64,000 nt of DNA from Alphaproteobacteria bacterium (GTDB lineage: Bacteria; Pseudomonadota; Alphaproteobacteria; JABAAW01; JAHZMA01): positions 1 through 64,000 of the forward strand of contig JAHZMA010000126.1 in assembly GCA_022599575.1 (NCBI GenBank). The letters are read 5' to 3'. The notes beneath the pieces were generated by a model. That model saw only the letters and a program-made list of their open reading frames with translations, did no database searches and was not told the DNA's origin. Of the stretch, positions 49,823-61,800 are shown in pieces. Position 1 is the stretch's first letter. Each line of letters opens with the position of its first letter. The position numbers and the translations under genes were made by a program.

Positions 49823-52078
49823 GTGGTTGATACTGATATAACAAAGGGAAATGGTCAGAATAGTTCTGATAATGGTATTGCAACAATACCATCGCAATTA
49901 GATGTGGATACAAGCAAGACGCAGCAAAAAGCATCGGCAAACCAAAAATATTTGCAAAAACGGGCGAATATCACAGGTTTTAGAAAGCTCATTAATGTGA
50001 TATTTTTGGCGAGCATGTATGATTGGATTTTTAATAAAGTAAAATTAAGCACCATTATTGTCATTTCATCTGTGATGCCATTGGCAGCGGCCACCTTTTG
50101 GGGGTCACAAATTTTATATGAAAGAGTGTCGCGCTACATTGAAGTAGGCCATTTTGTTGAAAGCTATACTATCATTGATAAAGCGTCTCAGTTGCGAGTT
50201 GCAATGGCAAAAGAGCGTAATCTTGTGCTTGCCAACCTTTTGCAACCCGGTAAAATATCTGCACAAGAAATTGAGAATATTAGTAATGAACGACAAAATA
50301 TTTCCGATTTAATGTTGATTGATTATTATAATTTGCTAGAAACCGAAATATTATCAGAATCGTTTGCACAAGATTTGACGACTGCCATTCAAGTGTTAGG
50401 GGATAGTTTGGCAACCATTGCTCTTTATGAAGACAGCGAAGATATTTATGATTTCTTGGAATATTACGGTGCTTATAATGTGGCAACTGAAAGTTTGCAA
50501 AAATTATTTTCTGTCTTCTATATTCATGCAAAAGTAGAAGAAGTTGGGCGTGCTTTATTGGCAACGGATGCTTTTCTCACTTATTATGATTGGGTTAATC
50601 GCGAGCATATTTATCTTTATTCTTATGGCAGTGGCACCTCTTTTGACGATGAGTTTGGCATTGAAGTGAATCAAATTGCGATAAGGGAAGAATTGGCAGA
50701 ACAGGAATTTTTTGCATTCTCTGATATAGATGCAATTGAAGAATTTCGGCAAAATGTTGAAAAAGTTTTGCAAACGCATCCTACCAATAGAATTTTGCAA
50801 GAAGTGCTTTATAGTGATAATTATGAAGTTGAAGATATAGAGGTTTGGTATCGGCAATCGGAAGATAGGCTGAATATAGTTAATAGTTTTTATGATTTGT
50901 ATATCAAAAATAACATTGACGAGGTAGGGCAGGCCTCTTATCAAGAGGCATTATTTTCTCGCAACTTAAATGCAATTATTGTTGCGATTGTGTTATTTTC
51001 AGTGTTTGGCTCAATGCTTCACACCACCCGTTATTTGATTTCTGCCTTTCGCAGAATTGCTTTGATTATGAGCGAGCTAACACAAGGCAGGCTTGATGTA
51101 TATGTGCCAAAACCCACACGTAACGAGGTGGGCGAGATGTTTAGTGCGTTACAGATATTGAAAGAAAATGCGATTGAGCGTGAAAAATTGCATCAACAAC
51201 AGCAAGACCAAGCAACAAGAAGAGAGAAACGCGCTGAAGCAATGGAGCATTTGATTAGTGAGTTTGATGTTACTGTGGGACAAGTATTGCAGACGATTGA
51301 TGATGCATCCGAAACATTACGCAGAACTTCTGATATTATGAATCAATCGGTCACCAGCACCACAGAAACGGCTGATGCGGCAGTCGAAAAATCAACGAAA
51401 ACCACTGAAGATGTGCATCAGGTGGTGACGGCGGCAGGAAACCTTGCCAATTCGGTGCAGCAGATGAGCGAACAATTTAGGCTTTCAGCTGAAGTGGCGC
51501 ATCGTTCGGCTGAACGTGCTGAAAAAGTTGATGAGGTCTCCAATTCGCTAGAAGAATCAACCAACCAAATCAGTGATGTGTTGGGTATTATTAAAGATAT
51601 TGCCGAGCAGATTAATTTGTTGGCGTTAAATGCTACTATCGAAGCGGCACGTGCGGGTGATGCAGGCAAAGGTTTTGCCGTTGTTGCTGGTGAAGTTAAG
51701 AATTTAGCAACCCAAACATCGCAATCCACTGATAAAATTGATGGTCTTATTCAAGATGTACAAGTGATTACCCGCGAGGTGTTGAATATTCTACATGGCT
51801 TGAAGGGTGCCATTGATGAGGTGGAAACAAATTCTAGCAACATTGCCCAATCATCTGAACATCAGGCAATAACAACTGTGCAGATTAGCGATAATATGCG
51901 TAACGCCGCAAGGTCGGTTGAGGATATCGGCACAGATATTACAGTGGTGCAGGAAAATGCCAAAGCGGCGCGCAAAATCTTTACCGAAGTAACTGATGCG
52001 GTTTCGGGTTTGGCAGAACAATCGACAACGCTTTCACATGCGGTTAATAAATTTTTACACGAAATCCGCAACACCTAA
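49823..52078 (+). CDS. Methyl-accepting chemotaxis protein with large periplasmic (NIT-like) sensor, HAMP and MCP signalling domains
   Basis: C-terminal [44 protein letters not shown]-like region; two TM segments. Confidence 0.92.
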   Translation: MVDTDITKGNGQNSSDNGIATIPSQLDVDTSKTQQKASANQKYLQKRANITGFRKLINVIFLASMYDWIFNKVKLSTIIVISSVMPLAAATFWGSQILYERVSRYIEVGHFVESYTIIDKASQLRVAMAKERNLVLANLLQPGKISAQEIENISNERQNISDLMLIDYYNLLETEILSESFAQDLTTAIQVLGDSLATIALYEDSEDIYDFLEYYGAYNVATESLQKLFSVFYIHAKVEEVGRALLATDAFLTYYDWVNREHIYLYSYGSGTSFDDEFGIEVNQIAIREELAEQEFFAFSDIDAIEEFRQNVEKVLQTHPTNRILQEVLYSDNYEVEDIEVWYRQSEDRLNIVNSFYDLYIKNNIDEVGQASYQEALFSRNLNAIIVAIVLFSVFGSMLHTTRYLISAFRRIALIMSELTQGRLDVYVPKPTRNEVGEMFSALQILKENAIEREKLHQQQQDQATRREKRAEAMEHLISEFDVTVGQVLQTIDDASETLRRTSDIMNQSVTSTTETADAAVEKSTKTTEDVHQVVTAAGNLANSVQQMSEQFRLSAEVAHRSAERAEKVDEVSNSLEESTNQISDVLGIIKDIAEQINLLALNATIEAARAGDAGKGFAVVAGEVKNLATQTSQSTDKIDGLIQDVQVITREVLNILHGLKGAIDEVETNSSNIAQSSEHQAITTVQISDNMRNAARSVEDIGTDITVVQENAKAARKIFTEVTDAVSGLAEQSTTLSHAVNKFLHEIRNT

Positions 52079-52211
52079 ATTCTCACTTATTTGCAACAAT
52101 CATCGTTATATTTCTAGTTTTTCACTATTAAATGCAGTATGATTGCGCTATAATGGCGTCAAACAGAATATTATTCTATTGTTAGAATATTTAGCGAAAG
52201 GTTGTGGCATA

Positions 52212-52712
52212 ATGATTAAAAATGATGTGGTGAACCCAGGGTGCATTGATAATGCCACCGATTATGCGATTTTACAGCATTTACAACAACGTGGCAGAAT
52301 CACCAATGCTGAACTTGCTGAACGTGTCGGATTATCGCCTTCGGCAATGTTGCGGCGGGTGCAGATGTTGGAAGATAGTGGCATGATTGTGAATTACACC
52401 GCAAGATTAAATCCGCAAAAATTGGGCTATAAGGGTAATATTTTTGTGCATGTCAGTCTTGATAGCCAAACAGGGCAAGCCTTGCAGGAATTCGAACAAG
52501 CAGTGCTGGCAGTGCCACAAATTATGGAATGCTATCTGCTTGCGGGTGATAGTGATTATTTGTTACGGGTGATTGTAGGTGGCATTGATGATTACGAAAA
52601 ATTACATATTCAAACATTAACCTCACTGCCGCATGTGGCACGAATTCGCTCGCTATTCACATTAAAAACTGTGATAAGAAACACGGCATTACCGCTTCAT
52701 GAAGGCGCGTAA
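52212..52712 (+). CDS. Lrp/AsnC-family transcriptional regulator
   Basis: RITNAELAERVGLSPSAMLRRVQMLEDSGMI HTH; ORF opens at 52143 but ATG 52212 is more plausible. Confidence 0.9.
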   Translation: MIKNDVVNPGCIDNATDYAILQHLQQRGRITNAELAERVGLSPSAMLRRVQMLEDSGMIVNYTARLNPQKLGYKGNIFVHVSLDSQTGQALQEFEQAVLAVPQIMECYLLAGDSDYLLRVIVGGIDDYEKLHIQTLTSLPHVARIRSLFTLKTVIRNTALPLHEGA

Positions 52713-53541
52713 ATTGGGGAATAGTGAATCAAACATTAATGAGTTAAACACTGCTATCATGGCGGTGAAAGTGGCGGGCATAGAAGCGATGAAACTATTT
52801 CGCAATCATACACTCACCATAGATTATAAAGCTGATGCCTCACCCGTTACATTTGCTGATAAGGCGGCTGAAAAGGCGGTATGTTTGGTGATTGGGCGCG
52901 ATTATCCAGATGATGCGATAGTGGGCGAAGAAATGGGCGGCAAATTACGCAAAACAGGCAGACAATGGGTGATTGACCCGATTGATGGCACCAAAAGTTT
53001 TGCGGTTGGCAATCCTTTATTTGGCAATATGGTGGCGTTTTGCGATAATGCTGTGCCACAATGTTCGGCAATTTATATCTGTGCGCTAGATATGCTCTAT
53101 TATGGCGATGCAAAAAATAGGCAAAGTTTTTTACAAATCGGGCAAGCACCACCTAAAAAAATTAAAACAAATCAGCATGTTAAAAAATTATCAAACGCAA
53201 AACTATTAACCACTAGCCCTGATTTATTCAGCCCTGCATCGCGCCTATTGTTTAATAATATCGCAAAACAATGTGCCTTTACCAATTATGGTGGCGATTG
53301 CCATAATTATATGTTGGTGGCATCAGGTTTTGCCGATTTGGTGATGGAAGAAGGGCTGAAATCCCATGATATATTACCATTATTGCCGATATTACAAGGT
53401 TCAAATTGCGTGGTGAGTGATTGGCAAGGTGAAGAAATTACTTATAATGGTACCGATAATGGCGAAACTGATGGCCAGATTTTGGTATCGTCTAATGATT
53501 CATTACACCAAAAAGCGCTTGCCATTATTGCTACTTCTTAA
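52699..53541 (+). CDS. Inositol monophosphatase-family (histidinol-phosphatase-like) protein
   Basis: DAIVGEEMGGKLRKTGRQWVIDPIDGTKSFAVGNPLFG. Confidence 0.87.
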   Translation: MKARKLGNSESNINELNTAIMAVKVAGIEAMKLFRNHTLTIDYKADASPVTFADKAAEKAVCLVIGRDYPDDAIVGEEMGGKLRKTGRQWVIDPIDGTKSFAVGNPLFGNMVAFCDNAVPQCSAIYICALDMLYYGDAKNRQSFLQIGQAPPKKIKTNQHVKKLSNAKLLTTSPDLFSPASRLLFNNIAKQCAFTNYGGDCHNYMLVASGFADLVMEEGLKSHDILPLLPILQGSNCVVSDWQGEEITYNGTDNGETDGQILVSSNDSLHQKALAIIATS

Positions 53542-53641
53542 ATTATTGATAATTTGGTGCGGAAAAACTTTTTTTGATATTGCGACAAACAGAAAAAGCA
53601 AGTATCATCTGCCAGAAATTTGACGAAGGAGGAGTTATCTT

Positions 53642-54892
53642 TTGTCGCATTATTCAGCTTGGCAGGTGTTTTACAGAGGCTTATTCGGTAAAAAATGGTC
53701 GCCTGCGCTTACGTATCCCGAATTGCAATCGCGCTATGATGTTATTATCATTGGCGGCGGAGGGCATGGCTTGGCTACTGCCTATTATCTGGCGAAAAAT
53801 CACGGCTACCGCAAGATTGCTGTGATTGAAAAAGGCGCGATTGGGCTGGGCAATGTGGGGCGCAATACCACCATCATACGGTCAAACTATATGTTGCCTG
53901 AAAATAATCGTTTTTACGAAAAATCATTGCAGCTATGGGAAAGCCTCTCGCAAGAGATTAACTATAATGTGATGTTTTCGCAACGCGGTGTTCTTAATCT
54001 TGCCCATTCTGATGCCCAGATGGATGCTTTTGCAAGGCGTGGCAATGCGATGCGCTTGCAAGATATTGATGCGAAATTATTAAATCCCGAACAAGTAAAA
54101 GCCTATTTGCCACAATTAGCGATGGATGATGTGCGTTTTCCGATTTATGGCGGTTTGGTGCAAACACGTGGTGGCACGGCAAGGCATGATGCGGTGGCGT
54201 GGGGGTTTGCACGGGCGGCATTGACAATGGGGGTTGATATTATTCAGCATTGCGAGGTGAAAGATTTTGTGATGCAAGGCGATAGGGTGGTTGGCATTGA
54301 AACCACAAAAGGGCGTGTGCTTGCCGATAAAATTGGTATGGCGGTGGCAGGAAGCACTAGCCTGCTTGCCAATAAATTAAAATTAAAATTACCGATTGAA
54401 AGCATGCCGTTGCAGGCTTTTGTTACCGAAGCCATCAAGCCAGTATTGAATCGGGTGGTAACATTTGGTGCAGGGCATTTTTATATCAGCCAGTCTGATA
54501 AGGGGTCACTGGTGTTTGGTGGCAATTTAGATACCTATAATAGCTACGCGCAACGCGGTAATTTGCCAGTGGTTGACGAGGTAATTACAGAATGTTTGGC
54601 GTTATTTCCACAATTTGCAAAACTTCGTCTGCTTCGCAGTTGGGCTGGAATCATGGATATGTCGATGGATGGCACGCCTATTATTAGCGCAAGCCCATAT
54701 GAGGGGCTTTATCTTAATTGCGGTTGGTGCTATGGCGGTTTTAAGGCGGTGCCGGGCTCTGGCTTTGTATTTGCCCACACAATAGCCAATGGCAAACCGC
54801 ATCAGCTGAATGCAGCGATGGGGCTGGAACGATTCAGCACTGGTAATATTGTTGACGAAAAGGGTGCAGGCCCTTATCCTAAAGCGCATTGA
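53642..54892 (+). CDS. soxB: Sarcosine oxidase subunit beta
   Basis: YDVIIIGGGGHGLATAYYLAKNHG; NCGWCYGGFKAVPGSG; position in soxBDAG. TTG start. Confidence 0.94.
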   Translation: MSHYSAWQVFYRGLFGKKWSPALTYPELQSRYDVIIIGGGGHGLATAYYLAKNHGYRKIAVIEKGAIGLGNVGRNTTIIRSNYMLPENNRFYEKSLQLWESLSQEINYNVMFSQRGVLNLAHSDAQMDAFARRGNAMRLQDIDAKLLNPEQVKAYLPQLAMDDVRFPIYGGLVQTRGGTARHDAVAWGFARAALTMGVDIIQHCEVKDFVMQGDRVVGIETTKGRVLADKIGMAVAGSTSLLANKLKLKLPIESMPLQAFVTEAIKPVLNRVVTFGAGHFYISQSDKGSLVFGGNLDTYNSYAQRGNLPVVDEVITECLALFPQFAKLRLLRSWAGIMDMSMDGTPIISASPYEGLYLNCGWCYGGFKAVPGSGFVFAHTIANGKPHQLNAAMGLERFSTGNIVDEKGAGPYPKAH

Positions 54893-54914
54893 CTGAGTTG
54901 AAAAGGAAGTTTTG

Positions 54915-55256
54915 ATGCGAATAAATTGTCCATTATGTGGTTTACGTGATTTAGAGGAATTTAGCTATCATGGCGATGCCAAGCAGGCAAAAAAACGCCC
55001 TAGCAATGGCGGTATGGATATTGCCAAGCGTAAACCGAGTGAAAAAGAGATGGCACAATGGGTTGATTACGTTTATTTGCGCGATAATATCGCGGGCAAA
55101 CATGATGAAATTTGGCAACATAGTGCGGGCTGTCGACAATTTTTACAAATCATACGCGATACCAGAAATCATGAGATTTTTTCAATCAAGCTTTATGAAA
55201 ATAGCTTGGCTAATCCATCAGCTGATAAAAAGCCTAAAAAAGGAAAAGCGACATGA
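54915..55256 (+). CDS. soxD: Sarcosine oxidase subunit delta
   Basis: MRINCPLCGLRDLEEFSYHGDA; between soxB and soxA. Confidence 0.94.
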   Translation: MRINCPLCGLRDLEEFSYHGDAKQAKKRPSNGGMDIAKRKPSEKEMAQWVDYVYLRDNIAGKHDEIWQHSAGCRQFLQIIRDTRNHEIFSIKLYENSLANPSADKKPKKGKAT

Positions 55257-58200
55257 AGCGTTTGAAACAAGGCGGTTTGGTTGATAGAACGCGAAAGATT
55301 ACTTTCTATTTTGATGGTAAACGCTATAAGGGTTACCCTGGTGATACGCTTGCCTCAGCCTTATTGGCAAATAATGTTAGGCTGGTGGCGCGTTCCTTTA
55401 AGTATCATCGTCCGCGTGGCATTGTTACCGCTGGCAGTGAAGAACCATCGGCTTTGGCAGAAATTGGCGAGGTAAAATACCGTATCCCCAATAGTCGTAT
55501 GACGACACAGATGCTTTACGATAATATGTATGCGCGGGCGCAACATGCTTTTCCTTCCATAAATTATGATTTCGGGGCTATTAATAATCATCTTTCGCGC
55601 TTTTTGGGTGCAGGTTTTTACTATAAAACCTTTATGGGCAATACACGCAACACAAAATTTTGGATGTTTTGTGAAAAATTTATTCGCCGTGCCGCAGGGT
55701 TAGGGCGCGTTGCTTTGGTAGATGATAAAGTCTATTTTGAACATTTTCATGCCCATACCGATATATTGATTGTTGGTGGTGGCGTTGCGGGCATTTGGAG
55801 CGCCTATCGCGCAGGTCTGCAAGGGGCAAAAGTGATTCTGGTTGACCAAAATTTTATCATTGGCAGTCAGCTACTTGGTGCAGAAGATAAGGTTGATAAT
55901 GCCTCTTTGTATCAATGGGGGCAAATGCTATTAGATAAGTTGCAACATATGGATAATGTTACGCTGCTACCTTGTAGCACTGTATTCGGGCTTTATGATG
56001 GCAATGTGGCGGCTGTGGTGGAACGGGTGCATCATAATAGCAGTAGAACCCAAACCAATGCGCTACTGGTTGATGGCGAAACAATTCCAGATAGCGAACA
56101 TCATGGTGTACCTTATGAGAGACGGTGGAAAATTTATTATCAAAAGGCAATTCTGGCATCAGGCGCGATTGAGCGGCATTTGGTGTTTGGTAATAATGAT
56201 TTACCGGGCGTGATGCTATCGGAAGCGGTGGAACGCTATATTAATGAATATGCGGTATTGCCCGCCCGAAAAAATGCTGTGGTGTTCACCAATAATGATT
56301 ATGCTTATCGCACCGCCTTTGCTTTACGCAAAAATGGTATACAGACGGTGATTGTTGATGCGCGCCTGCCGAATGATAAAACCAAACAATATATTGATAA
56401 GGCGCGTGGCTTGGGTATCACGGTGCATAGCGGTGCTGTTGTTACTTACGCGCGTGGCAAAAAAGCGGTGCGTTCGGTGCGGGTGCATCAATTTGATGCA
56501 CAGACGGGCGAGTTACACCGAAAAGGGCACCATGTGCGCGCTGATTTATTGGCAGTTTCAGGTGGCTTTACGCCGACAATTCATTTGTTATGCCATTTGG
56601 GCGCAAAGGTAAAGATGAAAGATGATACGCTAGTAATGCCAGAAAATGCCCCAGCAATTGTGGCAGGCAGTGCCGCCACGATGCATGGCATGAAGGCGGT
56701 GTTGCAATCGGCTGAAAAAGCGGTACAACAGGCATTTGCTGATTTAGACCTACCATTAGCAGAACATGATTTGCCTGCAATCGATGAGCATGACCCTTAT
56801 TCACCATCTCTGCCATTATGGGAAGTGCCATGTTTCACCGATGTGAAAAAATTTGCCGATTTGCAACATGATGTGACTGCCAAAGATTTGCATCAGACGG
56901 TGCAAGAAGGCTATCATAATGCTGAACATGCCAAACGCTATAGCACTGCTAGCATGGCGACCGATCAAGGCAAAATATCGGCAATGAATATTGCGGGCAT
57001 TTTGGCAGATGCACGTGGCGATGATTTGAATGATGTGGGGCTCACCAGTTGGCGTCCGCCTTTCACACCAGTGAGTTTGGGTGCTTTTGCGGCAACACAA
57101 CGTGGCAGCCATATCCAGCCATTTCGTAAAACCCCGATGCATCAGTGGCATGAAGAAAATGGTGCGGTGATGGTGGAAGCAGGCTTATGGATGCGGCCGC
57201 GCTATTACCGTCAGCATGGGCGCAATATCACCGAAGCCTATATTCATGAAATGCACCGTGTTCGAAAATTTGCTGGCTTGTGTGATATTTCTACATTGGG
57301 CAAGATTGATGTTGTAGGGCCTGATGCGGCAGAATTTTTGAATCGCGTTTATGTCAATAAATTTCTGAAGCTAAAAGTCGGCAAAGCGCGTTATGGTGTG
57401 ATGTTGCGCGAAGATGGTATCATTTTAGATGATGGCACGGCGGTGCGTCTTGATGATAATCATTTTTATATGACCACCACCACTGCACAGGCAGGCACGG
57501 TGATGAATCATTTGGAATATCATCTTTCGGTGATTTGGCCAGACTTAAAGGTAAGAATCAGCTCGGTAACCGACCAATGGGCGGCGATGGCGTTAAGCGG
57601 GCCATTGGCGCGCGAGATATTATCGCAAATGACCAAAGAAGATGTGAGTGATGAGGCATTGCCCTTTATGGGGGTAGGGCATTTTATCTGTAAAGATATT
57701 CCAGTGCGCGTGATGCGGATTAGTTTTTCGGGCGAGCTTGCCTACGAATTACATACCCCTGCCCATTTTGGTTTGCCACTATGGACGAGTATTTTGAAAA
57801 CGGGTGGCAATCAGATTATCCCTTATGGTACCGAAGCCCTTACATCATTACGAATTGAAAAAGGGCATATTGCGGGTGCTGAAATTACAGGCCATACCAG
57901 CCTGCGCGATGTTGGGCTAGATGGCATGGCGGGCAATCAAAAAGATTATATTGGCAAAATTTTGAGTCTGCGGGCAGGGCTGAACCATGATGAGCGTGAG
58001 CAACTGGTTGGTATCAAAATGCACAAAAATAGGCGTTATGTGCGCGGTGGCGCAACAGTGCTGGTGAAAGATAAAACCATGCCGAAGGCTGAGGCTGCAA
58101 TTGGGCGCATCACATCATTTTGCTATTCTAATGTGGTTGGGCAGAATATCGCGCTGGCATTGGTAAAAGATGGGCGCAATCGGCATGGCGAAAAAGTGTT

Positions 58201-58291
58201 GCTGAAAGATTTTGTGCGTGGTATCAATTCCGAAGGTGAGATTTGTGACCCGATTTTTTACGATAAAAAAGGGGAGATGGTACGTGGTTAA
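55253..58291 (+). CDS. soxA: Sarcosine oxidase subunit alpha
   Basis: YFDGKRYKGYPGDTLASALLANNVRLVARSFKYHRPRGI; FAD domain; C-terminal GcvT domain. Confidence 0.96.
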   Translation: MKRLKQGGLVDRTRKITFYFDGKRYKGYPGDTLASALLANNVRLVARSFKYHRPRGIVTAGSEEPSALAEIGEVKYRIPNSRMTTQMLYDNMYARAQHAFPSINYDFGAINNHLSRFLGAGFYYKTFMGNTRNTKFWMFCEKFIRRAAGLGRVALVDDKVYFEHFHAHTDILIVGGGVAGIWSAYRAGLQGAKVILVDQNFIIGSQLLGAEDKVDNASLYQWGQMLLDKLQHMDNVTLLPCSTVFGLYDGNVAAVVERVHHNSSRTQTNALLVDGETIPDSEHHGVPYERRWKIYYQKAILASGAIERHLVFGNNDLPGVMLSEAVERYINEYAVLPARKNAVVFTNNDYAYRTAFALRKNGIQTVIVDARLPNDKTKQYIDKARGLGITVHSGAVVTYARGKKAVRSVRVHQFDAQTGELHRKGHHVRADLLAVSGGFTPTIHLLCHLGAKVKMKDDTLVMPENAPAIVAGSAATMHGMKAVLQSAEKAVQQAFADLDLPLAEHDLPAIDEHDPYSPSLPLWEVPCFTDVKKFADLQHDVTAKDLHQTVQEGYHNAEHAKRYSTASMATDQGKISAMNIAGILADARGDDLNDVGLTSWRPPFTPVSLGAFAATQRGSHIQPFRKTPMHQWHEENGAVMVEAGLWMRPRYYRQHGRNITEAYIHEMHRVRKFAGLCDISTLGKIDVVGPDAAEFLNRVYVNKFLKLKVGKARYGVMLREDGIILDDGTAVRLDDNHFYMTTTTAQAGTVMNHLEYHLSVIWPDLKVRISSVTDQWAAMALSGPLAREILSQMTKEDVSDEALPFMGVGHFICKDIPVRVMRISFSGELAYELHTPAHFGLPLWTSILKTGGNQIIPYGTEALTSLRIEKGHIAGAEITGHTSLRDVGLDGMAGNQKDYIGKILSLRAGLNHDEREQLVGIKMHKNRRYVRGGATVLVKDKTMPKAEAAIGRITSFCYSNVVGQNIALALVKDGRNRHGEKVLLKDFVRGINSEGEICDPIFYDKKGEMVRG

Positions 58292-58829
58292 AAGGCTATT
58301 TCCACAACAAATTAAAGGCATTGATGAGCATTATGGGATTCGCATCAGAGAGGCGCCACATATTTATAAATGGGAGGTGCATGCCTTCCCCGATACGCTG
58401 ACAAAAGTGAATAATATGCTCAACAAGCAGACCAGCGTTACGATTCCTGAAAACCCTGCCGACATCATCAATGGCACACGCACACGGGCGTTATGGCTTG
58501 CCCCTTGTAAGGCGTTGATAACCTCGTCTAAGCCGTTAAATATCAGCATACCACCCGCATTGGCGCTGAGTTGCGACCAATCCGATGGCAGAAAGGGAAT
58601 TCGCATCACGGGCGGTTGCGCGCAATATGTGCTGCAAAAAGGGGTGAGTGTGCCACTTGACCGCGATGATGGCGCAGATTTTGTGGTGCAGACAGCATTG
58701 CATGGCATATCGCTGATTATCGATGCCCATAAAAGTGGGTTTGATATTTATTTCTATCGCTCATTTGCGGTATCGTTTCAAGAATGGTTGCTGCAATCAT
58801 CGCTTGAATATGGCTATATGCGCGAATGA
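58284..58829 (+). CDS. soxG: Sarcosine oxidase subunit gamma
   Basis: Downstream of soxA; TRALWLAPCKALI..GCAQYVLQKGVSVPL. GTG start at 58284 preferred. Confidence 0.85.
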   Translation: MVKRLFPQQIKGIDEHYGIRIREAPHIYKWEVHAFPDTLTKVNNMLNKQTSVTIPENPADIINGTRTRALWLAPCKALITSSKPLNISIPPALALSCDQSDGRKGIRITGGCAQYVLQKGVSVPLDRDDGADFVVQTALHGISLIIDAHKSGFDIYFYRSFAVSFQEWLLQSSLEYGYMRE

Positions 58830-58835
58830 TTTTTG

Positions 58836-61800
58836 ATGCCTGATTTTATTCATTTGCGTGGCTTTAGCTCTTATTCTTTGCTAGAAAGCGCGCTTAAAAT
58901 TTCGGATTTAGCGGATTATTGCCAACATTACAAAATGCCCGCATTTGGCTTATGCGATAAGCATAATATGTGCGGTGCGGTTGAATTTAGCAAAGCATTT
59001 ACCAAAGCAGGATTGCAACCTATTTTGGGGCTAACCTTGCAAATCGCTCTCAATGATGATGCCTCCTCTGATAATCATCAACATAGCACAAATAGCGCAT
59101 CACTTGGTTTGATTGCCAAAGACGAAACTGGCTATCGGCATTTAAGCGCGCTGAGCACAGAATATTACCTTAATGGGCGTAACCCCATTGCATTACAACG
59201 CTTATGCGAGGCAAATCAGGGGCTGATTGTGTTGACGGGCGGGCAAGATGGCTTGTTGAATCATTTGTTGCAATGTAACCCAGATGATGCCGAGCAGATG
59301 CTTGCACAGCTGAAAAATGCGTTCGATACACGGCTTTATGTAGAGCTCACCCGTCATGGCGACCCACAAGAAAAAAAGACCGAGCCGAAATTATTAAATA
59401 TTGCCGCCGCCTATCGCTTACCATTGCTGGCAACCAATCATTGCTATTACCGCAATAAAAATCATCATGCAGGTTGGCGCGTGTTACAAAATATCGGCAC
59501 GGGTGGGCATTACATCAATGATGGCAGTGATGAATATGGTGAACATTATCTGAAAAGCCCTGCCGATATGCAGGTATTATTCGCCGATTTGCCCGATGCG
59601 TTAGAAAATACAGTGCATCTGGCGCAAAGATGCAGTTTTTTGATGCAGGAAAAAAAGCCATTATTGCCAACTTATCATGATTTTGGTGAGGGCAATGAAA
59701 GCCAAGCTGAGTCTGATTATCTAACAAATTTGAGCGAGAAAGGCTTAACAGCAAGGCTTGAAAATTATGTTTTTCCGCGCTTTGCCAAAAATAAACATGG
59801 AGAATTGAAAAAGCAATATTATGATAGATTGCATTACGAACTTGATATTATTCTCGATAAGGGGTTTGCGGGCTATTTCTTGATTGTCGAAAATTTTATC
59901 CGCTGGGCAAAACAACAAGGCATTCCAGTCGGTCCAGGTCGCGGTTCTGGCGGTGGCTCGGTGGTGGCATGGGCGCTGGATATTATCGATTTAGACCCGA
60001 TTCGGTGGGGCTTGCTATTTGAAAGATTTCTGAATCCTGAACGGGTATCGATGCCCGATTTTGATATTGATTTTTGCCAAGATAGGCGCGGTGAGGTGAT
60101 CAATTATGTCCGCGAAACTTATGGTGACGAACAGGTGGCGCAAATTATTACTTTTGGCACGTTAAAACCGCGTGCCTGTGTGCGTGATGTTGGGCGCGTG
60201 ATGGGCTTGCCCTATCCAGTGGTTGATAGAATTTCTAAGCTGATTCCTGATTTTTGCTCGCATATCGCCCCTTTATTGCAAGATGGTAAAGAAAAAATAG
60301 AAGCGTTGCAAATCATGTATCGCGATGATAGTCAGATACGGGTTTTGCTTGATTTCACCAAACAGCTTGAAGGGCTGTATCGCCATGCTTCCACCCATGC
60401 GGCAGGTGTGGTGATTGCCAATCAAAAGCTGGTGGATATTGTGCCGCTTTACCATGATGGTAACGAAGATAATTTGCCCGCCACGCAATTTAGCATGAAA
60501 CATGCGGAATTTGCTGGCTTGGTGAAGTTTGACTTTTTAGGGCTACGCACCTTAAGCGTGCTTCAAAAAGCAGCGCAGATGATAAAGCAAAATCATGATG
60601 TGGATATTGATATCAGCGCTATTACATTTGATGCACCAGAAATTTACAAAATGCTGGCACAGGGCGATAGTTTTGGCGTGTTTCAGTTTGAATCAAGTGG
60701 CATGCGCGATGTGTTGCGTAACATGCAACCCGATAGGTTGGAAGATTTAATTGCAGGGGTGGCATTGTATCGGCCTGGCCCGATGGAAAATATCCCGATC
60801 TATAATGCACGCAAAAATGGCAAGGCTGAGGTGCGCTATCTGCACCCATTATTGGAACCAGTGCTGAAAGAAACTTATGGCATCCCCGTTTATCAAGAAC
60901 AGGTGATGCAAATGGCAGAACAATTGGCGGGCTATTCATTGGGGGCAGCCGATAGATTACGGCGCGCAATGGGTAAAAAAATACCAGAAGAGATGAAAGC
61001 GGAACGCGAACATTTCATTAATGGGGCGGCCAAACATCATAATATCGGCAAGGCGCAGGCGGAACAGATTTTTAACGAAATGGATGCGTTTGCGGGCTAT
61101 GGCTTTAATAAATCACATGCGGCGGCCTATGCAATCGTGGCGTATCAGACCGCATGGCTGAAATATTTTTATCCGCCCGAATATTATGCCGCCATGCTAA
61201 CTTACGAAATGCACAGCACCGATAAAATATCGCATTACCGCACGCAAATTGAACAGCAGGGCATTTTGTTTTTACCGTCCGATATTAATAAATCCGATGC
61301 TGGTTTTAAGGCAGAGATGGGTGACGAAAATAAGGTGTATTTGCGCTATGCGCTAGCGGCATTGAAAAATGCGGGCGAAGATGTGATGAATGGCATCATT
61401 ACCGAGCGCGCTAAAAATGGCGATTATACAAGTCTAATTGATTTTGCCGAACGAAATTGCGATTTACGGATTGGGCGGCGCGCTTTGGAAACCATGTGCA
61501 AAGCGGGGGTTTTTGATAGTTTGGTAGCCCATCGCGCGCAAAGTTTTGAAGCGATTCCTTTGATGATTGCCCATGCCGCCGCTTGTTTGGCGCAACGCGA
61601 TTCCACACAAAATAATCTGTTTTTTGATGCCCAAAATGCTAACCCACCACCCCCTGCATTGCCAGAAGTGGAAGAGTGGACGCATCACGAGATGCTAAAT
61701 CATGAATTAGATGCGGTCGGTTTTTATATCAGTGACCATCCGCTTAACCCCTATGGCGATATATTGCAGCGGCTGAATGTGCTACAAGCCAAAGATATTG

